A DNA stretch of 64,000 bases from Nocardia rhamnosiphila NBRC 108938 (GTDB lineage Bacteria > Actinomycetota > Actinomycetes > Mycobacteriales > Mycobacteriaceae), in contig NZ_JOAJ01000002.1 in NCBI RefSeq assembly GCF_000720425.1, positions 124,001-188,000 of the forward strand. Reading direction: 5' to 3'. The notes under the pieces were generated by a model. That model searched no databases. It had not been told where the DNA came from and worked only from the letters and a program-made list of their open reading frames with translations. The position numbers and the translations under genes are program-made. This document shows, piece after piece, positions 26,014 through 34,497 of the stretch. Position 1 is the stretch's first letter, and each line of letters begins with the position of its first letter.

Positions 26014-26363
26014 CGTGCGGCACTCCTGTTCCGGTCCGCGGCGGTGGACCCGTCCGCGACCCTACTCGAGCGAACCGGTAGCCCGGACCCGGCATACACC
26101 GTGTCCGCCGGCGGCCTCGCACGTCACCCGCCTGTCCGGTCGGGCAGGACGCCGCCGGGCACCACAGCCGGGGCAGCCATGGCCGCCGTGCCGGAAACCT
26201 GTGCACGGGGTGTCGTGGCTGCCGCCTTCCGCACCATCCTCGTGTTGCCGAAGGTAACGAGGCGAACCGTCCCGCCGATTGCCTTTCCGAGGTGCCGGGA
26301 CAGGCACACTCACCTTCCGGGACAACGAGTTTCGGACCATTGCTGCAAGGAGATCGATTCACG
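26014..26363. other. Intergenic, divergent promoter region (no gene recognised)
   Basis: This 350-bp gap separates the LAL regulator (minus) from a small secreted protein (plus). ORFs in it read as low-complexity shadows. A short near-perfect inverted repeat CCTGTCCG-GT-CGGGCAGG is present at about 26132. The ribosome site AAGGAGA for the plus-strand gene is at 26347. No operator matching others in the window was found. Confidence 0.5.
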
Positions 26364-26783
26364 ATGACACCACTTCACGGCTCACCGCGAGCGATTCGCT
26401 TCGCCGTCGGCGCGGCTGCCCTCGGAATCATCGCGAGTGCGACGACCCTGGCAGCACCACCGGCCTCGGCCACGGTCACCGGCATCGGCATCGCGCCCTC
26501 GTTCACTCTCGGCACCCACCGCTACGGAACGACCTGCACCTACACCGTGCGGGTGACGGTCGACGACAACACCAAACCGGTGTACTTCTTCGAGGAGGGC
26601 CAGGGCCCCACCGGCTTCGCCCAGGCGATGCCCTCCGGCGGCGAGGCACAGGCGAGCTGGATACCGTCCAGACCGGATATCGGCTATATCTATGCCGTCC
26701 AGCCGGACGCGTGGCCGGAGACCCGGCAGGTGGTCGACGTCGGTACCGGCATCAATTTCGGTTCCGCTTGCGTCGCGCTCTGA
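26364..26783 (+). CDS. Small secreted protein of unknown function
   Basis: This 139-residue protein has a Sec signal peptide of about 33 residues (hydrophobic core AVGAAALGIIASATTLA, cleavage after an Ala-rich PPASA-type site). The mature part is about 105 residues, predicted beta-rich, with two cysteines (TTCTYTVRVTVDD and the C-terminal GSACVAL) that could form a disulfide. The pattern resembles small Ig-like actinobacterial exported proteins, but I recognise no named family. The ATG at 26364 is chosen from the AAGGAGA site; the frame is open further upstream without a plausible start. A strong hairpin follows the gene. Confidence 0.75.
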   Translation: MTPLHGSPRAIRFAVGAAALGIIASATTLAAPPASATVTGIGIAPSFTLGTHRYGTTCTYTVRVTVDDNTKPVYFFEEGQGPTGFAQAMPSGGEAQASWIPSRPDIGYIYAVQPDAWPETRQVVDVGTGINFGSACVAL

Positions 26784-26797
26784 ATCGCGGCCGCAGA

Positions 26798-26832
26798 ACT
26801 ACTTCGGCCGGTCGTCGACCGGCCGAAGTAGT
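26798..26832. terminator. Strong hairpin terminator between convergent genes
   Basis: ACTACTTCGGCCGGTC and its exact complement flank a 3-base loop (GTC), making a 16-bp stem. It lies 15 bp after the secreted-protein stop and 53 bp from the end of the convergent P450 gene, so it can serve both. There is no long U-tract, which is common in high-GC actinomycetes. Confidence 0.8.
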
Positions 26833-26884
26833 CGCGTGCTGAACACCTCGTCCGGCCGGTGCCGTGGTCCGTGCACCGAACGGC

Positions 26885-28165
26885 TCATGTCACGGCGGTG
26901 TAGGTGATGTGCAGATCACGCAATCCCCGCAGGAGGAACGTCGGTTCGTAGTGGTAACTGCGATTTTCCGGCGAGCCGTGCCTGCTGTCGTCGATGGCGA
27001 GGTCACGCAGACGGTCCAGCATCCTATTCACGGTGACCTGGCCCTCGGTGCGGGCCAGCGGTGCACCGGCACAGGTGTGGATGCCCCGGCCGAAGGCGAT
27101 GTGCTCGCGGGCGTTGCGGCGATCGACCCGGAATTCATCGGGGTTCTCGAATTTGCGCGGGTCCCGGTTGGCGGCGCCGATGCACAACATCACCACCGTG
27201 CCGGCGGGGATATCGACCCCACCCAGTTGCGTGCTCTTACGGGCGAGCCGGAAGTCGACCTTGGTGGGGCTTTCGATACGGAGCGATTCTTCGATCAGCG
27301 GACCGACCAGACTGCGGTCCGCGCGGACCAGTTGCTGGAGCTCGGGTCGTTCGGCGAGCACCCGGACTGCGGAACTGAGCAGTTTGGTGACGGTCTCCTG
27401 TCCGGCCGCGAAGAGAAAGGTCGCCGGGCGCACGATATCGATGATTTCGGGTACCGATCCGTCGGGGTAGGTCGTGGACGCGAGTATTCCCAGAATGTCC
27501 TCGCGCGGTGAGGCGCGACGTTCGGCGATGTACTCACCGAAGGTTTCCTCCAGCCATTCCAAGGGATTGCTTCCCACCGGCTCATGGTCCAGGGCCCCTA
27601 CCCTGGTGCCGGGGTCCTTGTGGCCGGCCAGCCGGGCGCGGAATTTGTCCCGGTCGGCGTCGGGAACGCCGAGCAGGTCGGCGATGACGAGTGTGGCGAA
27701 CGGCTTCGCGTAGTCGTCGAGGAACTCACAGCGGTCGCCCGTGAGGATCTCGTCGAGTTGGCGATCGGCCAGCCGCCACATGTACTCCTCGTTCTCCTTG
27801 AGCCTCTTCGGGGTCAGCAGCCGGCTCAACAAGGTACGGGTGCGGGTGTGCTCCGGGGGGTCCATGGTCACCATGTGCTCGAAGATCGGGAACTGGTGCC
27901 TATGTGCCTCGATCTGCGCGCCGATGTCGTCGCCGACGGGGACGAACGGCAGTGGAGGAAACGGTCCGCCGATCGCGACGCAGGCGGAGAAGGCATCGGT
28001 ATTCCGGAATGCCTCGTTGGCTTCCTGGTAGCCGGTGACCGCCACAACTCCGTAGTGCGGTTCCCGGAACACCGGGTTCCGGCTACGCAGATAGGCCAGA
28101 TATTCGTAGGGGTCCTGGGCGACCAGTGCATCGGAGAAGTAGTCGACAGACGCCGGATCGGTCAT
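26885..28165 (-). CDS. Cytochrome P450
   Basis: This 426-residue soluble bacterial P450 has the I-helix oxygen-binding AAGQETV, the EESLR (ExxR) pair and the haem loop FGRGIHTCAGAPLAR with ligand Cys365. The length and absence of a membrane anchor fit class I P450s that receive electrons from a ferredoxin and a reductase; neither partner is encoded nearby. It is divergent from a mycofactocin-type SDR. Two TTTGATCGATC-type sites in the 423-bp gap suggest common control. I infer hydroxylation of a hydrophobic, possibly terpenoid or alicyclic, substrate whose alcohol the SDRs then oxidise. The substrate class is not proven. Confidence 0.93.
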   Translation of the reverse strand: MTDPASVDYFSDALVAQDPYEYLAYLRSRNPVFREPHYGVVAVTGYQEANEAFRNTDAFSACVAIGGPFPPLPFVPVGDDIGAQIEAHRHQFPIFEHMVTMDPPEHTRTRTLLSRLLTPKRLKENEEYMWRLADRQLDEILTGDRCEFLDDYAKPFATLVIADLLGVPDADRDKFRARLAGHKDPGTRVGALDHEPVGSNPLEWLEETFGEYIAERRASPREDILGILASTTYPDGSVPEIIDIVRPATFLFAAGQETVTKLLSSAVRVLAERPELQQLVRADRSLVGPLIEESLRIESPTKVDFRLARKSTQLGGVDIPAGTVVMLCIGAANRDPRKFENPDEFRVDRRNAREHIAFGRGIHTCAGAPLARTEGQVTVNRMLDRLRDLAIDDSRHGSPENRSYHYEPTFLLRGLRDLHITYTAVT

Positions 28166-28237
28166 TGTCAGCCTTTCGTGACACGGGGCGGCGGGCCGAT
28201 CCGTCGCTCCCCGCGAGATCTACCAAGACACCGCTGG

Positions 28238-28255
28238 TTTGATCGATCGATCAGA
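28238..28255. promoter_or_regulatory. Operator TTTGATCGATCGATCAGA (P450 side)
   Basis: This is a near-perfect 18-bp palindrome whose TGATCGATCGATCA core is exact. It matches the site at 28510-28527 except at two positions. The length and symmetry suit a TetR-family regulator. It lies 73 bp upstream of the P450 start. Confidence 0.65.
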
Positions 28256-28509
28256 AGTAGTGAGCGGTTCATGAGTACCATGACCCGCAGGCCGGGGTCA
28301 AGAAGGCAAATGACCCGGAGCTCGCACCCCGGGCCGCGCGACCCAGCCTTGAAAACCCCCGACATTGCCCAGCTCAGGCGCTACCATCACGCAACACAGC
28401 GGCGACCCGGCCGATGAGCACACACCCATGGACATCACTGCCCGCCGCCACGATCAGGCAGTCGCACTCCCGGACGAGCCATTGACAGCAGCCCGCACCC
28501 AGTGCACGA

Positions 28510-28527
28510 TTTGATCGATCGGTCAAA
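28510..28527. promoter_or_regulatory. Operator TTTGATCGATCGGTCAAA (SDR side)
   Basis: This 18-bp site has TTTGA/TCAAA ends in perfect inversion and one mismatched pair in the middle. It mirrors the site at 28238-28255. It lies about 60 bp before the SDR start, so one regulator probably controls both divergent genes. Confidence 0.65.
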
Positions 28528-28588
28528 CTATCGAATACGGTTGGATATCGGGCGTTCCCCCGCCCGAACGCGAGGAACGAGGTGCTTC

Positions 28589-29428
28589 ATGGTCGGTCGA
28601 GTCGAAGGCAAGGTCGCCTTCATCACAGGTGCGGCACGGGGCCAGGGACGTAGCCACGCGGTGCGGTTGGCGCAGGAGGGCGCAGACATCATCGCGGTCG
28701 ATGTGTGCAAACCGGTCAGTGGCACCGACCAGATTCCGCCGTCCACACCGGACGACCTCGCCGAAACCGCCGACCTGGTGAAAGGATTGGGTAGACGGAT
28801 CGTCACCGCGCAGGTCGACGTCCGCGACTTCGACGCCTTGCACGCCGCGGTCGGTAGCGGGGTCGAGCAGTTGGGCCGGCTGGATATCGTTGTCGCCAAC
28901 GCCGGTATCGGCAACGGCGGCGAGACCTTGGACCAGCTCGGCGAGCAGGACTGGAACACGATGATCGACATCAACCTCTCCGGTGTCTGGAAGACCGTGA
29001 AAGCCGCTGTCCCCCCTCTGCTGTCCGGAGGCGCGGGCGGATCCATCATCTTGACGAGCTCGGTGGGTGGACTGAAGGCCTATCCGCATACGGGCCACTA
29101 CATCGCCGCCAAGCACGGTGTAGTGGGACTGATGCGGACATTCGCGGTCGAATTGGGCCGGCATTCGATCCGGGTCAACTCGGTGCATCCGACCAATGTG
29201 AATACACCGATGTTCATGAACGAGGGCACCATGAAAATGTTCCGCCCCGATCTGGAAAATCCGGGTGTGGCGGACTTCGAGCCGGTCGCACAGTTCATGC
29301 ATGTACTGCCGGTCGGCTGGGTCGAACCGGTGGACATCAGCAACGCGGTACTGTTCCTCGCCTCCGACGAAGCCCGCTACGTCACCGGACTGCCCATGAC
29401 CGTCGACGCGGGCAGCACACTGAAATAG
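28589..29428 (+). CDS. Mycofactocin-coupled-type SDR oxidoreductase
   Basis: This 279-residue SDR has TGAARGQGRSHAVRLAQEGA at the cofactor site and the inserted DVCKPVSGTDQIPPSTPDDL segment typical of mycofactocin-dependent SDRs (carveol-dehydrogenase-like), which hold NAD permanently and pass electrons to mycofactocin. The catalytic tyrosine is in GHYIAAKHGVVGL. ATG 28589 is used because of the GAGGAACGAGG ribosome site. The open frame starting at 28502 lies in the operator region. Divergence from the P450 with shared operators suggests that it oxidises the alcohol product. No mycofactocin synthesis genes are in the window. Confidence 0.88.
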   Translation: MVGRVEGKVAFITGAARGQGRSHAVRLAQEGADIIAVDVCKPVSGTDQIPPSTPDDLAETADLVKGLGRRIVTAQVDVRDFDALHAAVGSGVEQLGRLDIVVANAGIGNGGETLDQLGEQDWNTMIDINLSGVWKTVKAAVPPLLSGGAGGSIILTSSVGGLKAYPHTGHYIAAKHGVVGLMRTFAVELGRHSIRVNSVHPTNVNTPMFMNEGTMKMFRPDLENPGVADFEPVAQFMHVLPVGWVEPVDISNAVLFLASDEARYVTGLPMTVDAGSTLK

Positions 29429-29433
29429 CCGGC

Positions 29434-29459
29434 GGCCCGCCGAATGATCCCGGCGGGCC
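29434..29459. terminator. Hairpin terminator after the SDR gene
   Basis: GGCCCGCCG and CGGCGGGCC form a perfect 9-bp stem around an 8-base loop, starting six bases after the SDR stop codon. Confidence 0.65.
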
Positions 29460-29698
29460 CTCCCACCACGCGGTGAGTTCGGCCGAGCCGATCATCGGCC
29501 GAGTGCACCGGTAGCCGGTCCCACAGCAGCGGAATGGCCGGCCGACCGGCGGTGGCCGGCGGGCCGGGCGTCGCGATACGCCCGGCCCGCAGCGAGACGT
29601 GCCGACGCGGAGTCCGGATCGACCCACCGGCTCCCGCGCGATGGACGGCCATCCGGTCGCCGGCCTCTGGGCGTTCGCCGGCCCTGATCGGCCGTGGT

Positions 29699-31177
29699 TC
29701 AGCCCATACCGATCCGAATGTTCTTCACCTGCATGAACTCGTAGAGGCCGTCGAGGCCGCCGGTGCGGCCGAAGCCGCTGTGTTTGTATCCGCCGTAGGG
29801 CCCCTGCGGGGAGATATCGCTGACCTGGTTGATCCATATGGACCCGGCGTGCAGTGACCGCGCGACACGGTGCGCGCGGGCTAGATCTGTGGTCTGGATG
29901 AAGGCATTGAGACCATAGGGGCTGTCATTGGCGGTTCCGACCGCTTCCGCCTCGTCGGCGAATTTCATCACCGACACCACGGGACCGAAGGTTTCGGTCC
30001 GCGCCAGATCCGACCGGTTGTCGACGTTGCCGAATACCGTGGGTTCGATGTAATAGCCGGCGGCGAGATCGCCGCCCATCCGTTTTCCGCCGGTGAGCAG
30101 TTCCCCGGCGCCGGTCGACACGGCCCGATCGATCACGCCGAGGATTCGTTCGGCATCCGTCGCACTCACCACCGGGCCGAATATCACCGATGGGTCGAAC
30201 GGGTGGCCGACGCGCGCGGATTCGACGGCGGCAACGAACTTTTCCAGGAAAGAATCGTAGACGGATTCGTGCACCAGTACGCGGCTGGCGCAGGCACAAC
30301 TCTGCCCGGACTGGACGAGGGGACCCTGATACGCCGACAACTGCGCGGCGGCATCGAGATCCGCGTCGCCGAATACGATATTGGCGGACTTGCCGCCCAG
30401 CTCGGCGACCACAGGCACGAGATTCTCCGCGGCGGCCGCGAGGACCTTGCGCGCGGTCACCCCGCCGCCGGTGAAGTGGATCTTGCGGATGCCGCCGTGC
30501 CGCACCAGCGCATCACCGCCCTCCGCTTCGGCCGGCACCACATTGACCAGCCCCGGTGGCAGCCCCACCTCGGTGCACAACTCACCGAACCGCAACGCCG
30601 CATACGGCGCCGATACCGAGGGCTTGAAGACGACGGCGTTGCCGGCGGCCAATGCTGGAGCCACACACGAGGCGGCCACGACCAGCGCGCCGTTCCACGG
30701 GGCGATGACTCCGACTACGCCGTAGGGTTCGCGTTCGATCAGGTTGAGGTCGAACGATCCGGCGGCCGGGGTACTGAGGCCGTGGGGCTTGTCGACGTAA
30801 CCGGCGAAGTGGCGCAGGAAGCGTTCGAGGAGCAGTGTGTTGATCGCCAATGAGACCGGTACCCCGTAGTCGTGCACATTCAGCCGGGAGAACTCGGCCA
30901 TCCGCTCGTGCACGGCGTCGGCGAGATCGATCAGCAGGTCGCGACGACGATCCGCCGTGAACGACATCCATTCGCGCTGCGCAATTCGGCTCGACTCGAC
31001 CGCGCGGTCGATCTCGTCGGCCCCGGCGAGCTGGACTGTGCCGTTCGGGCGTCCGGTGCCCGGGAATATGTGCACGCGGGCGCCGCCGGAGGACCGATCG
31101 ATCCGGTCGCCGCCGATCAACAGCGAGCCCGTCAGATCGGCTGTCGAAGGTTCGAGATCGTCTGTGGTGGAGGCCAT
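29699..31177 (-). CDS. Aldehyde dehydrogenase (NAD(P)+)
   Basis: This 492-residue aldehyde dehydrogenase has APWNGALVVAASCVAPALAA, the catalytic glutamate in AELGGKSANI near residue 260 and the catalytic-cysteine region GPLVQSGQSCACAS near residue 295. SIWINQVSDISPQGPYGGYK is at the C-terminus. It should oxidise an aldehyde to the acid. The ATG at 31177 has TAGGAG before it; the 13-codon upstream extension overlaps the neighbouring gene. It is the last gene of a four-gene minus-strand operon with two SDRs and a CMD protein, fitting alcohol to aldehyde to acid oxidation. Confidence 0.92.
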   Translation of the reverse strand: MASTTDDLEPSTADLTGSLLIGGDRIDRSSGGARVHIFPGTGRPNGTVQLAGADEIDRAVESSRIAQREWMSFTADRRRDLLIDLADAVHERMAEFSRLNVHDYGVPVSLAINTLLLERFLRHFAGYVDKPHGLSTPAAGSFDLNLIEREPYGVVGVIAPWNGALVVAASCVAPALAAGNAVVFKPSVSAPYAALRFGELCTEVGLPPGLVNVVPAEAEGGDALVRHGGIRKIHFTGGGVTARKVLAAAAENLVPVVAELGGKSANIVFGDADLDAAAQLSAYQGPLVQSGQSCACASRVLVHESVYDSFLEKFVAAVESARVGHPFDPSVIFGPVVSATDAERILGVIDRAVSTGAGELLTGGKRMGGDLAAGYYIEPTVFGNVDNRSDLARTETFGPVVSVMKFADEAEAVGTANDSPYGLNAFIQTTDLARAHRVARSLHAGSIWINQVSDISPQGPYGGYKHSGFGRTGGLDGLYEFMQVKNIRIGMG

Positions 31178-31185
31178 CGGTGCTC

Positions 31186-32034
31186 CTAGGAGGTCGTGGC
31201 GTCTTCTGTACGCCATTCGTGCAGGACACGGGCCTTCTGCTCGTCGATCACCCGACTCAGGTGTGTCGCCTTGGGCAACCCGGAGTAGGCGGCGAAGTGC
31301 AGTGCCAGCTCATCCATTTCCGCGAAGGACACATCCCGGCTCTTCAGGGCGGCGTAGACATGGGAGAGGATCGGAATCGGCGCGTCCTGAAACCCGACAC
31401 AGGCGACCGTGATCAATCTGCGCTCTTTCCTGCTCAGACCCGGGCGCAGCCACATTTCACCGAAGACGAAATTGAGAATGCCGGCCCCTTGATACGGATT
31501 GTCGCGATCCGGGGCGAACGGCATGCAATTGACATCCTTGAAGGACTGCACGCCTCGTGCCAGGCGTGCTTCCGGATCGCTCGGTGTCGCCAGCGGCAGC
31601 AGCGGTTCGGGTGCGGGAACGAGGAGTTCACGCTCCCGGTGGATCCGTTCCCACTGCTGGTCCACGACCATATTGAAACGTGAGGCCTTCGGCCATCCAG
31701 CGTAGACCGCGAAATGCAGGACGGCTTCGCGGATTTCGATGATCGAGATATCACCGCTGTTCAATGCCGCGTACACGTGCTCGATCAACGGTTGTTCGGC
31801 GTCGGAATCGGCGACACACGACAGCGTGACGAACCGCCGATCCCGACGGCTCAGCACCGGCCGGGTCCAGACCTCGGCGAAGACGAAGTCGATCAGGCCG
31901 TTGGCCGTTGTCGGGCTCGAATCCCCGGGGGGCGCGAAGGTCATTACTTCGGCGAACTCACGCCGGCCTCGTTCCGACCGCCGCGCGGCAGTTGCCGCAG
32001 CCGTACCGGTGGTTTCCATATCCGTCGCTTTCAT
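31186..32034 (-). CDS. Tandem carboxymuconolactone decarboxylase-domain protein
   Basis: This 282-residue protein has two CMD/AhpD-like helical domains, roughly residues 40-130 and 180-270. They are marked by the repeated EVWTRPVLSRRDRRFVTLSC / EMWLRPGLSRKERRLITVAC and by EHVYAAL / SHVYAAL. Neither domain has the CxxC redox pair of AhpD, so peroxidase activity is unlikely. Such proteins can act as gamma-carboxymuconolactone decarboxylase-like enzymes or lactone hydrolases. The ATG overlaps the upstream SDR stop as ATGA, and the aldehyde dehydrogenase follows by 8 bp. Its exact reaction is unknown. Confidence 0.83.
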   Translation of the reverse strand: MKATDMETTGTAAATAARRSERGRREFAEVMTFAPPGDSSPTTANGLIDFVFAEVWTRPVLSRRDRRFVTLSCVADSDAEQPLIEHVYAALNSGDISIIEIREAVLHFAVYAGWPKASRFNMVVDQQWERIHRERELLVPAPEPLLPLATPSDPEARLARGVQSFKDVNCMPFAPDRDNPYQGAGILNFVFGEMWLRPGLSRKERRLITVACVGFQDAPIPILSHVYAALKSRDVSFAEMDELALHFAAYSGLPKATHLSRVIDEQKARVLHEWRTEDATTS

Positions 32035-32852
32035 CTGAGGGTGACTCCGGCATCGACCTTGAACTCCATCCCGGTCACGTGCCGGGCTTCATCGGAGATC
32101 AGGTACAGCACGGCGTTACTGATATCGATGGCCTCGGTCATCACCACCGGCAACGCGTTACCGAACAACGGGGCCAGATCCGGGCGCTTCTCGGAGAGGA
32201 GACCGAACAGTGACTCCGGTGACATACCGGTGGCCACACCGGTCGGATGCACCGTATTGACCCGGACATTCTGCGCGGCCAGCTCATTCGCCAGCGCACG
32301 GCTCATTCCGACCACACCGTGCTTGGACGCGGTGTACGGAATGTGCAGGGGTGTCCCCTTCAAGCCCGCCGCCGAACTGATGTTCACAATGCTGCCACCG
32401 CGGTCGGCCAGGTGCGGAAGCGCAGCGGCGCAGGTGTTCCACGTCCCGATCAGATTGATGTCGACCACCGTCCGCCACTGCTCGGAGGTGGTCGTATCCC
32501 AGGTCGCGGCCGTCAGGACCCCCGCATTGCAGACCGCGCCGTCCAGCCCGCCGAGTTCCGCCACGGCGTCGTCGACTGCCGTCGACAGTGCGACCTCGTC
32601 GCGTATATCGACGACTGCGGTGACAGCGCGGCGACCGTGTTTCTCGACCAGCCGCGCGGTTTCGGCCAGGTCTTCCGGTGTCGACAAGGGATATTCGAGT
32701 TGCGGCAGAGACCGGCAGATATCGATCAGAACGAGGTCGGCGCCTTCTTCCGCCAGGCGTACCGCATGGCTACGGCCCATCCCGCGCGCGGCGCCGGTGA
32801 CCAGCACCCGCTTACCGGCCGCCCGGCCGGGCGGTCGTGAGTTCTCGATCAT
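32031..32852 (-). CDS. Mycofactocin-coupled-type SDR oxidoreductase
   Basis: This 273-residue SDR carries TGAARGMGRSHAVRLAEEGA, the inserted DICRSLPQLEYPLSTPEDLA loop and YTASKHGVVGMSRAL with the catalytic Tyr-Lys. These are marks of the mycofactocin-dependent subgroup. ATG 32852 is chosen because of the GAGGA ribosome site; an 11-codon extension to 32885 would overlap the upstream gene. It is coupled to the CMD protein and follows another SDR by 7 bp. It probably oxidises a secondary alcohol of the shared substrate. Confidence 0.88.
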   Translation of the reverse strand: MIENSRPPGRAAGKRVLVTGAARGMGRSHAVRLAEEGADLVLIDICRSLPQLEYPLSTPEDLAETARLVEKHGRRAVTAVVDIRDEVALSTAVDDAVAELGGLDGAVCNAGVLTAATWDTTTSEQWRTVVDINLIGTWNTCAAALPHLADRGGSIVNISSAAGLKGTPLHIPYTASKHGVVGMSRALANELAAQNVRVNTVHPTGVATGMSPESLFGLLSEKRPDLAPLFGNALPVVMTEAIDISNAVLYLISDEARHVTGMEFKVDAGVTLR

Positions 32853-32859
32853 CGCGTCC

Positions 32860-33690
32860 TCACAATTTGTTGCAGAAGCCGGCATCGACGGGCATGGCCA
32901 CGCCGGTGATGTACTTGGCCTCGTCCGAGGCCAGAAATGCGATCGCCGCGCTGATGTCCTGCGGTTCCAACATCGCGACCGGCATCGGGTTCATCAGGTG
33001 CGGGCCACCGTCGGGATTGTCGGCCGCCCACTCCATCATCTGGGGATTGACCGCCATCATGGTGTTCACCGCCGTCGGGTGCACTGTGTTGACGCGAATA
33101 CTGTGGGCCGCAAGGTTATTGGCCAGGCACCGCATGATCCCCACGATGCCGTGCTTGGACGCCGCGTACCCGAGCCCGCCACCGTCGAGGCCACCCATAC
33201 CGACCAGGCCTGCCGTGGAACTGGTGAAGACAATGCAGCCGCCGCGGCCGCCGGCGATCAGATGGGGAACTGCCGCGCGCGCGGTGTGGAACGCACCGGA
33301 GAGATTCACGCCGATCACATCGGCCCACTGTTCGAGTTCGGTTTCGATGGGGACCTCTTCCAGCGACAGCGGCGCGATGCCCGCGTTCGCGCAGACGATA
33401 TCCAGTCGCCCGAACTCGGCAACGCCGGTATCGAGAGCGTCGCGGAGCCGGGGGAAGTCGCGCACATCCACTACCGAGCCGAACATCCGGCGGCCTGTCG
33501 CCTCGACGAGTGCCACCGTTTCCGCGAGTTCCTCCCTGCCTGCCATGGGGTAGCTGGTGGACGCGATGTCGGCGCAGATGTCCACGCCGATTATGTCCGC
33601 GCCCTCGGCCGCCAGCCGGACCGCGTGACTGCGCCCCTGCCCTCGTGCTACGCCGGTGATGAAGGCGACTTTGCCATCCAACGAACCCAT
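32860..33690 (-). CDS. Mycofactocin-coupled-type SDR oxidoreductase
   Basis: This 276-residue SDR has TGVARGQGRSHAVRLAAEGA, the DICADIASTSYPMAGREELA insertion and YAASKHGIVGIMRCLAN. It is the first gene of the minus-strand operon, divergent from the TetR gene at 33854. Three such SDRs in about 5 kb suggest several alcohol groups or stereoisomers in the pathway. The palindrome GTGGTAATTTGATTACCAC lies 97 bp upstream, so the TetR protein is the expected regulator. Confidence 0.88.
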   Translation of the reverse strand: MGSLDGKVAFITGVARGQGRSHAVRLAAEGADIIGVDICADIASTSYPMAGREELAETVALVEATGRRMFGSVVDVRDFPRLRDALDTGVAEFGRLDIVCANAGIAPLSLEEVPIETELEQWADVIGVNLSGAFHTARAAVPHLIAGGRGGCIVFTSSTAGLVGMGGLDGGGLGYAASKHGIVGIMRCLANNLAAHSIRVNTVHPTAVNTMMAVNPQMMEWAADNPDGGPHLMNPMPVAMLEPQDISAAIAFLASDEAKYITGVAMPVDAGFCNKL

Positions 33691-33786
33691 CGATCCTCGC
33701 TTCGGTGCCGAGCAGATCCGCGCGTCATCTCGGTGGCCTCACGAGGAGAGCGCGGCAATATGCGGACAAAAAACTATGGTTGAACT

Positions 33787-33805
33787 GTGGTAATTTGATT
33801 ACCAC
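33787..33805. promoter_or_regulatory. TetR operator GTGGTAATTTGATTACCAC
   Basis: The 8-bp arms GTGGTAAT and ATTACCAC are perfectly inverted around TTG. The site sits between the divergent SDR operon and the TetR gene, 49 bp before the latter, in a local AT-rich stretch. It differs from the TGATCGATCGATCA sites of the P450 promoter, so two regulators probably act in this island. Confidence 0.75.
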
Positions 33806-33853
33806 TAAGCGAGAATAACAGTTCCATGTTCGAGAGGGAAGGAATCGGTCGGA

Positions 33854-34459
33854 TTGACTGAACAGCGCGAGGCCATCAGGGACTCGGCACTCGGGCAGGG
33901 CGAGCAACGCATCCGCGAAGCCGTCATCGCCCTGCTCGAGACCGACGGCTACGACGCGATACAGGTGCGGGAGGTGGCCCGGCATGCCCGGGTATCGCTC
34001 GCCAAGATCTACAAACTGCACGGCACCCGCGACGAACTCATCCTGGCCGCGCTGGACTGGTGGATGCGAGAGAACCGCTACGCGGGATTGGCCGGCTACA
34101 CAACACATCCCGGCGAGTCGTTGCATACCGCCCTGATGCGTGTACTACGCCCGATCTTCGAACCGTGGGAGCGCCACCCCGGTCTCCTCGTCGCATACTT
34201 CCGCGCCCGCGCCGCAGCGGGCGGCGAGGCGTTGATCAGCCGCGGACTCGAGGCCGTCGTTCCCCCCGCGATGGCAGCGCTGGCCGACATCGACGCCGAG
34301 TTCATCCAGGACCTGGATACGATCCTCACCAGCCTGGTGTACGGGCTCCTGGGACGCGTCGCCGGCGGCGAAATCGAGGTGACGGCAATCGTGCCCGCGG
34401 TCGACCGCGCCGTCTACTGGATGGCCACCGGCTACGAAGCCGGCCGCGGACATCGATAA
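33854..34459 (+). CDS. TetR-family transcriptional regulator
   Basis: This 201-residue protein has an N-terminal TetR helix-turn-helix (REVARHARVSLAKIYKLHGT at about residues 37-56) and a helical ligand-binding domain. The start is a TTG at 33854 with AAGGAA upstream; no ATG or GTG is available in frame before the HTH. It is divergent from the SDR/CMD/aldehyde dehydrogenase operon and probably represses it, and itself, through the palindrome at 33787-33805. The effector is presumably the substrate or an intermediate of that pathway. Confidence 0.88.
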   Translation: MTEQREAIRDSALGQGEQRIREAVIALLETDGYDAIQVREVARHARVSLAKIYKLHGTRDELILAALDWWMRENRYAGLAGYTTHPGESLHTALMRVLRPIFEPWERHPGLLVAYFRARAAAGGEALISRGLEAVVPPAMAALADIDAEFIQDLDTILTSLVYGLLGRVAGGEIEVTAIVPAVDRAVYWMATGYEAGRGHR

Positions 34460-34497
34460 TGGCGCGAACGCTCTGACCGGCAGCTATACCGCTTCTC

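Larger units (their letters stand above)
28166..28588. promoter_or_regulatory. Divergent promoter region between P450 and SDR genes
   Basis: This 423-bp gap holds no gene. It contains two matching 18-bp near-palindromes at 28238-28255 and 28510-28527, placed about 70 bp upstream of the P450 start and about 60 bp upstream of the SDR start. The GAGGAACGAGG ribosome site of the SDR gene lies at 28571-28581. No clear sigma-70 boxes were fixed. Confidence 0.6.

Noticed and set aside
26062-26340. Small minus-strand ORFs in the 26.0-26.36 kb gap
   Set aside because: They have no ribosome site, no homology that I can see and arginine-rich shadow composition.
28166-28588. Possible small RNA or gene in the P450/SDR gap
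   Set aside because: Only operators and promoter-like DNA were seen; no terminator hairpin delimits a transcript.
31714-33783. 689-codon plus-strand ORF
   Set aside because: It runs opposite three well-defined minus-strand genes and shows only low-complexity composition.
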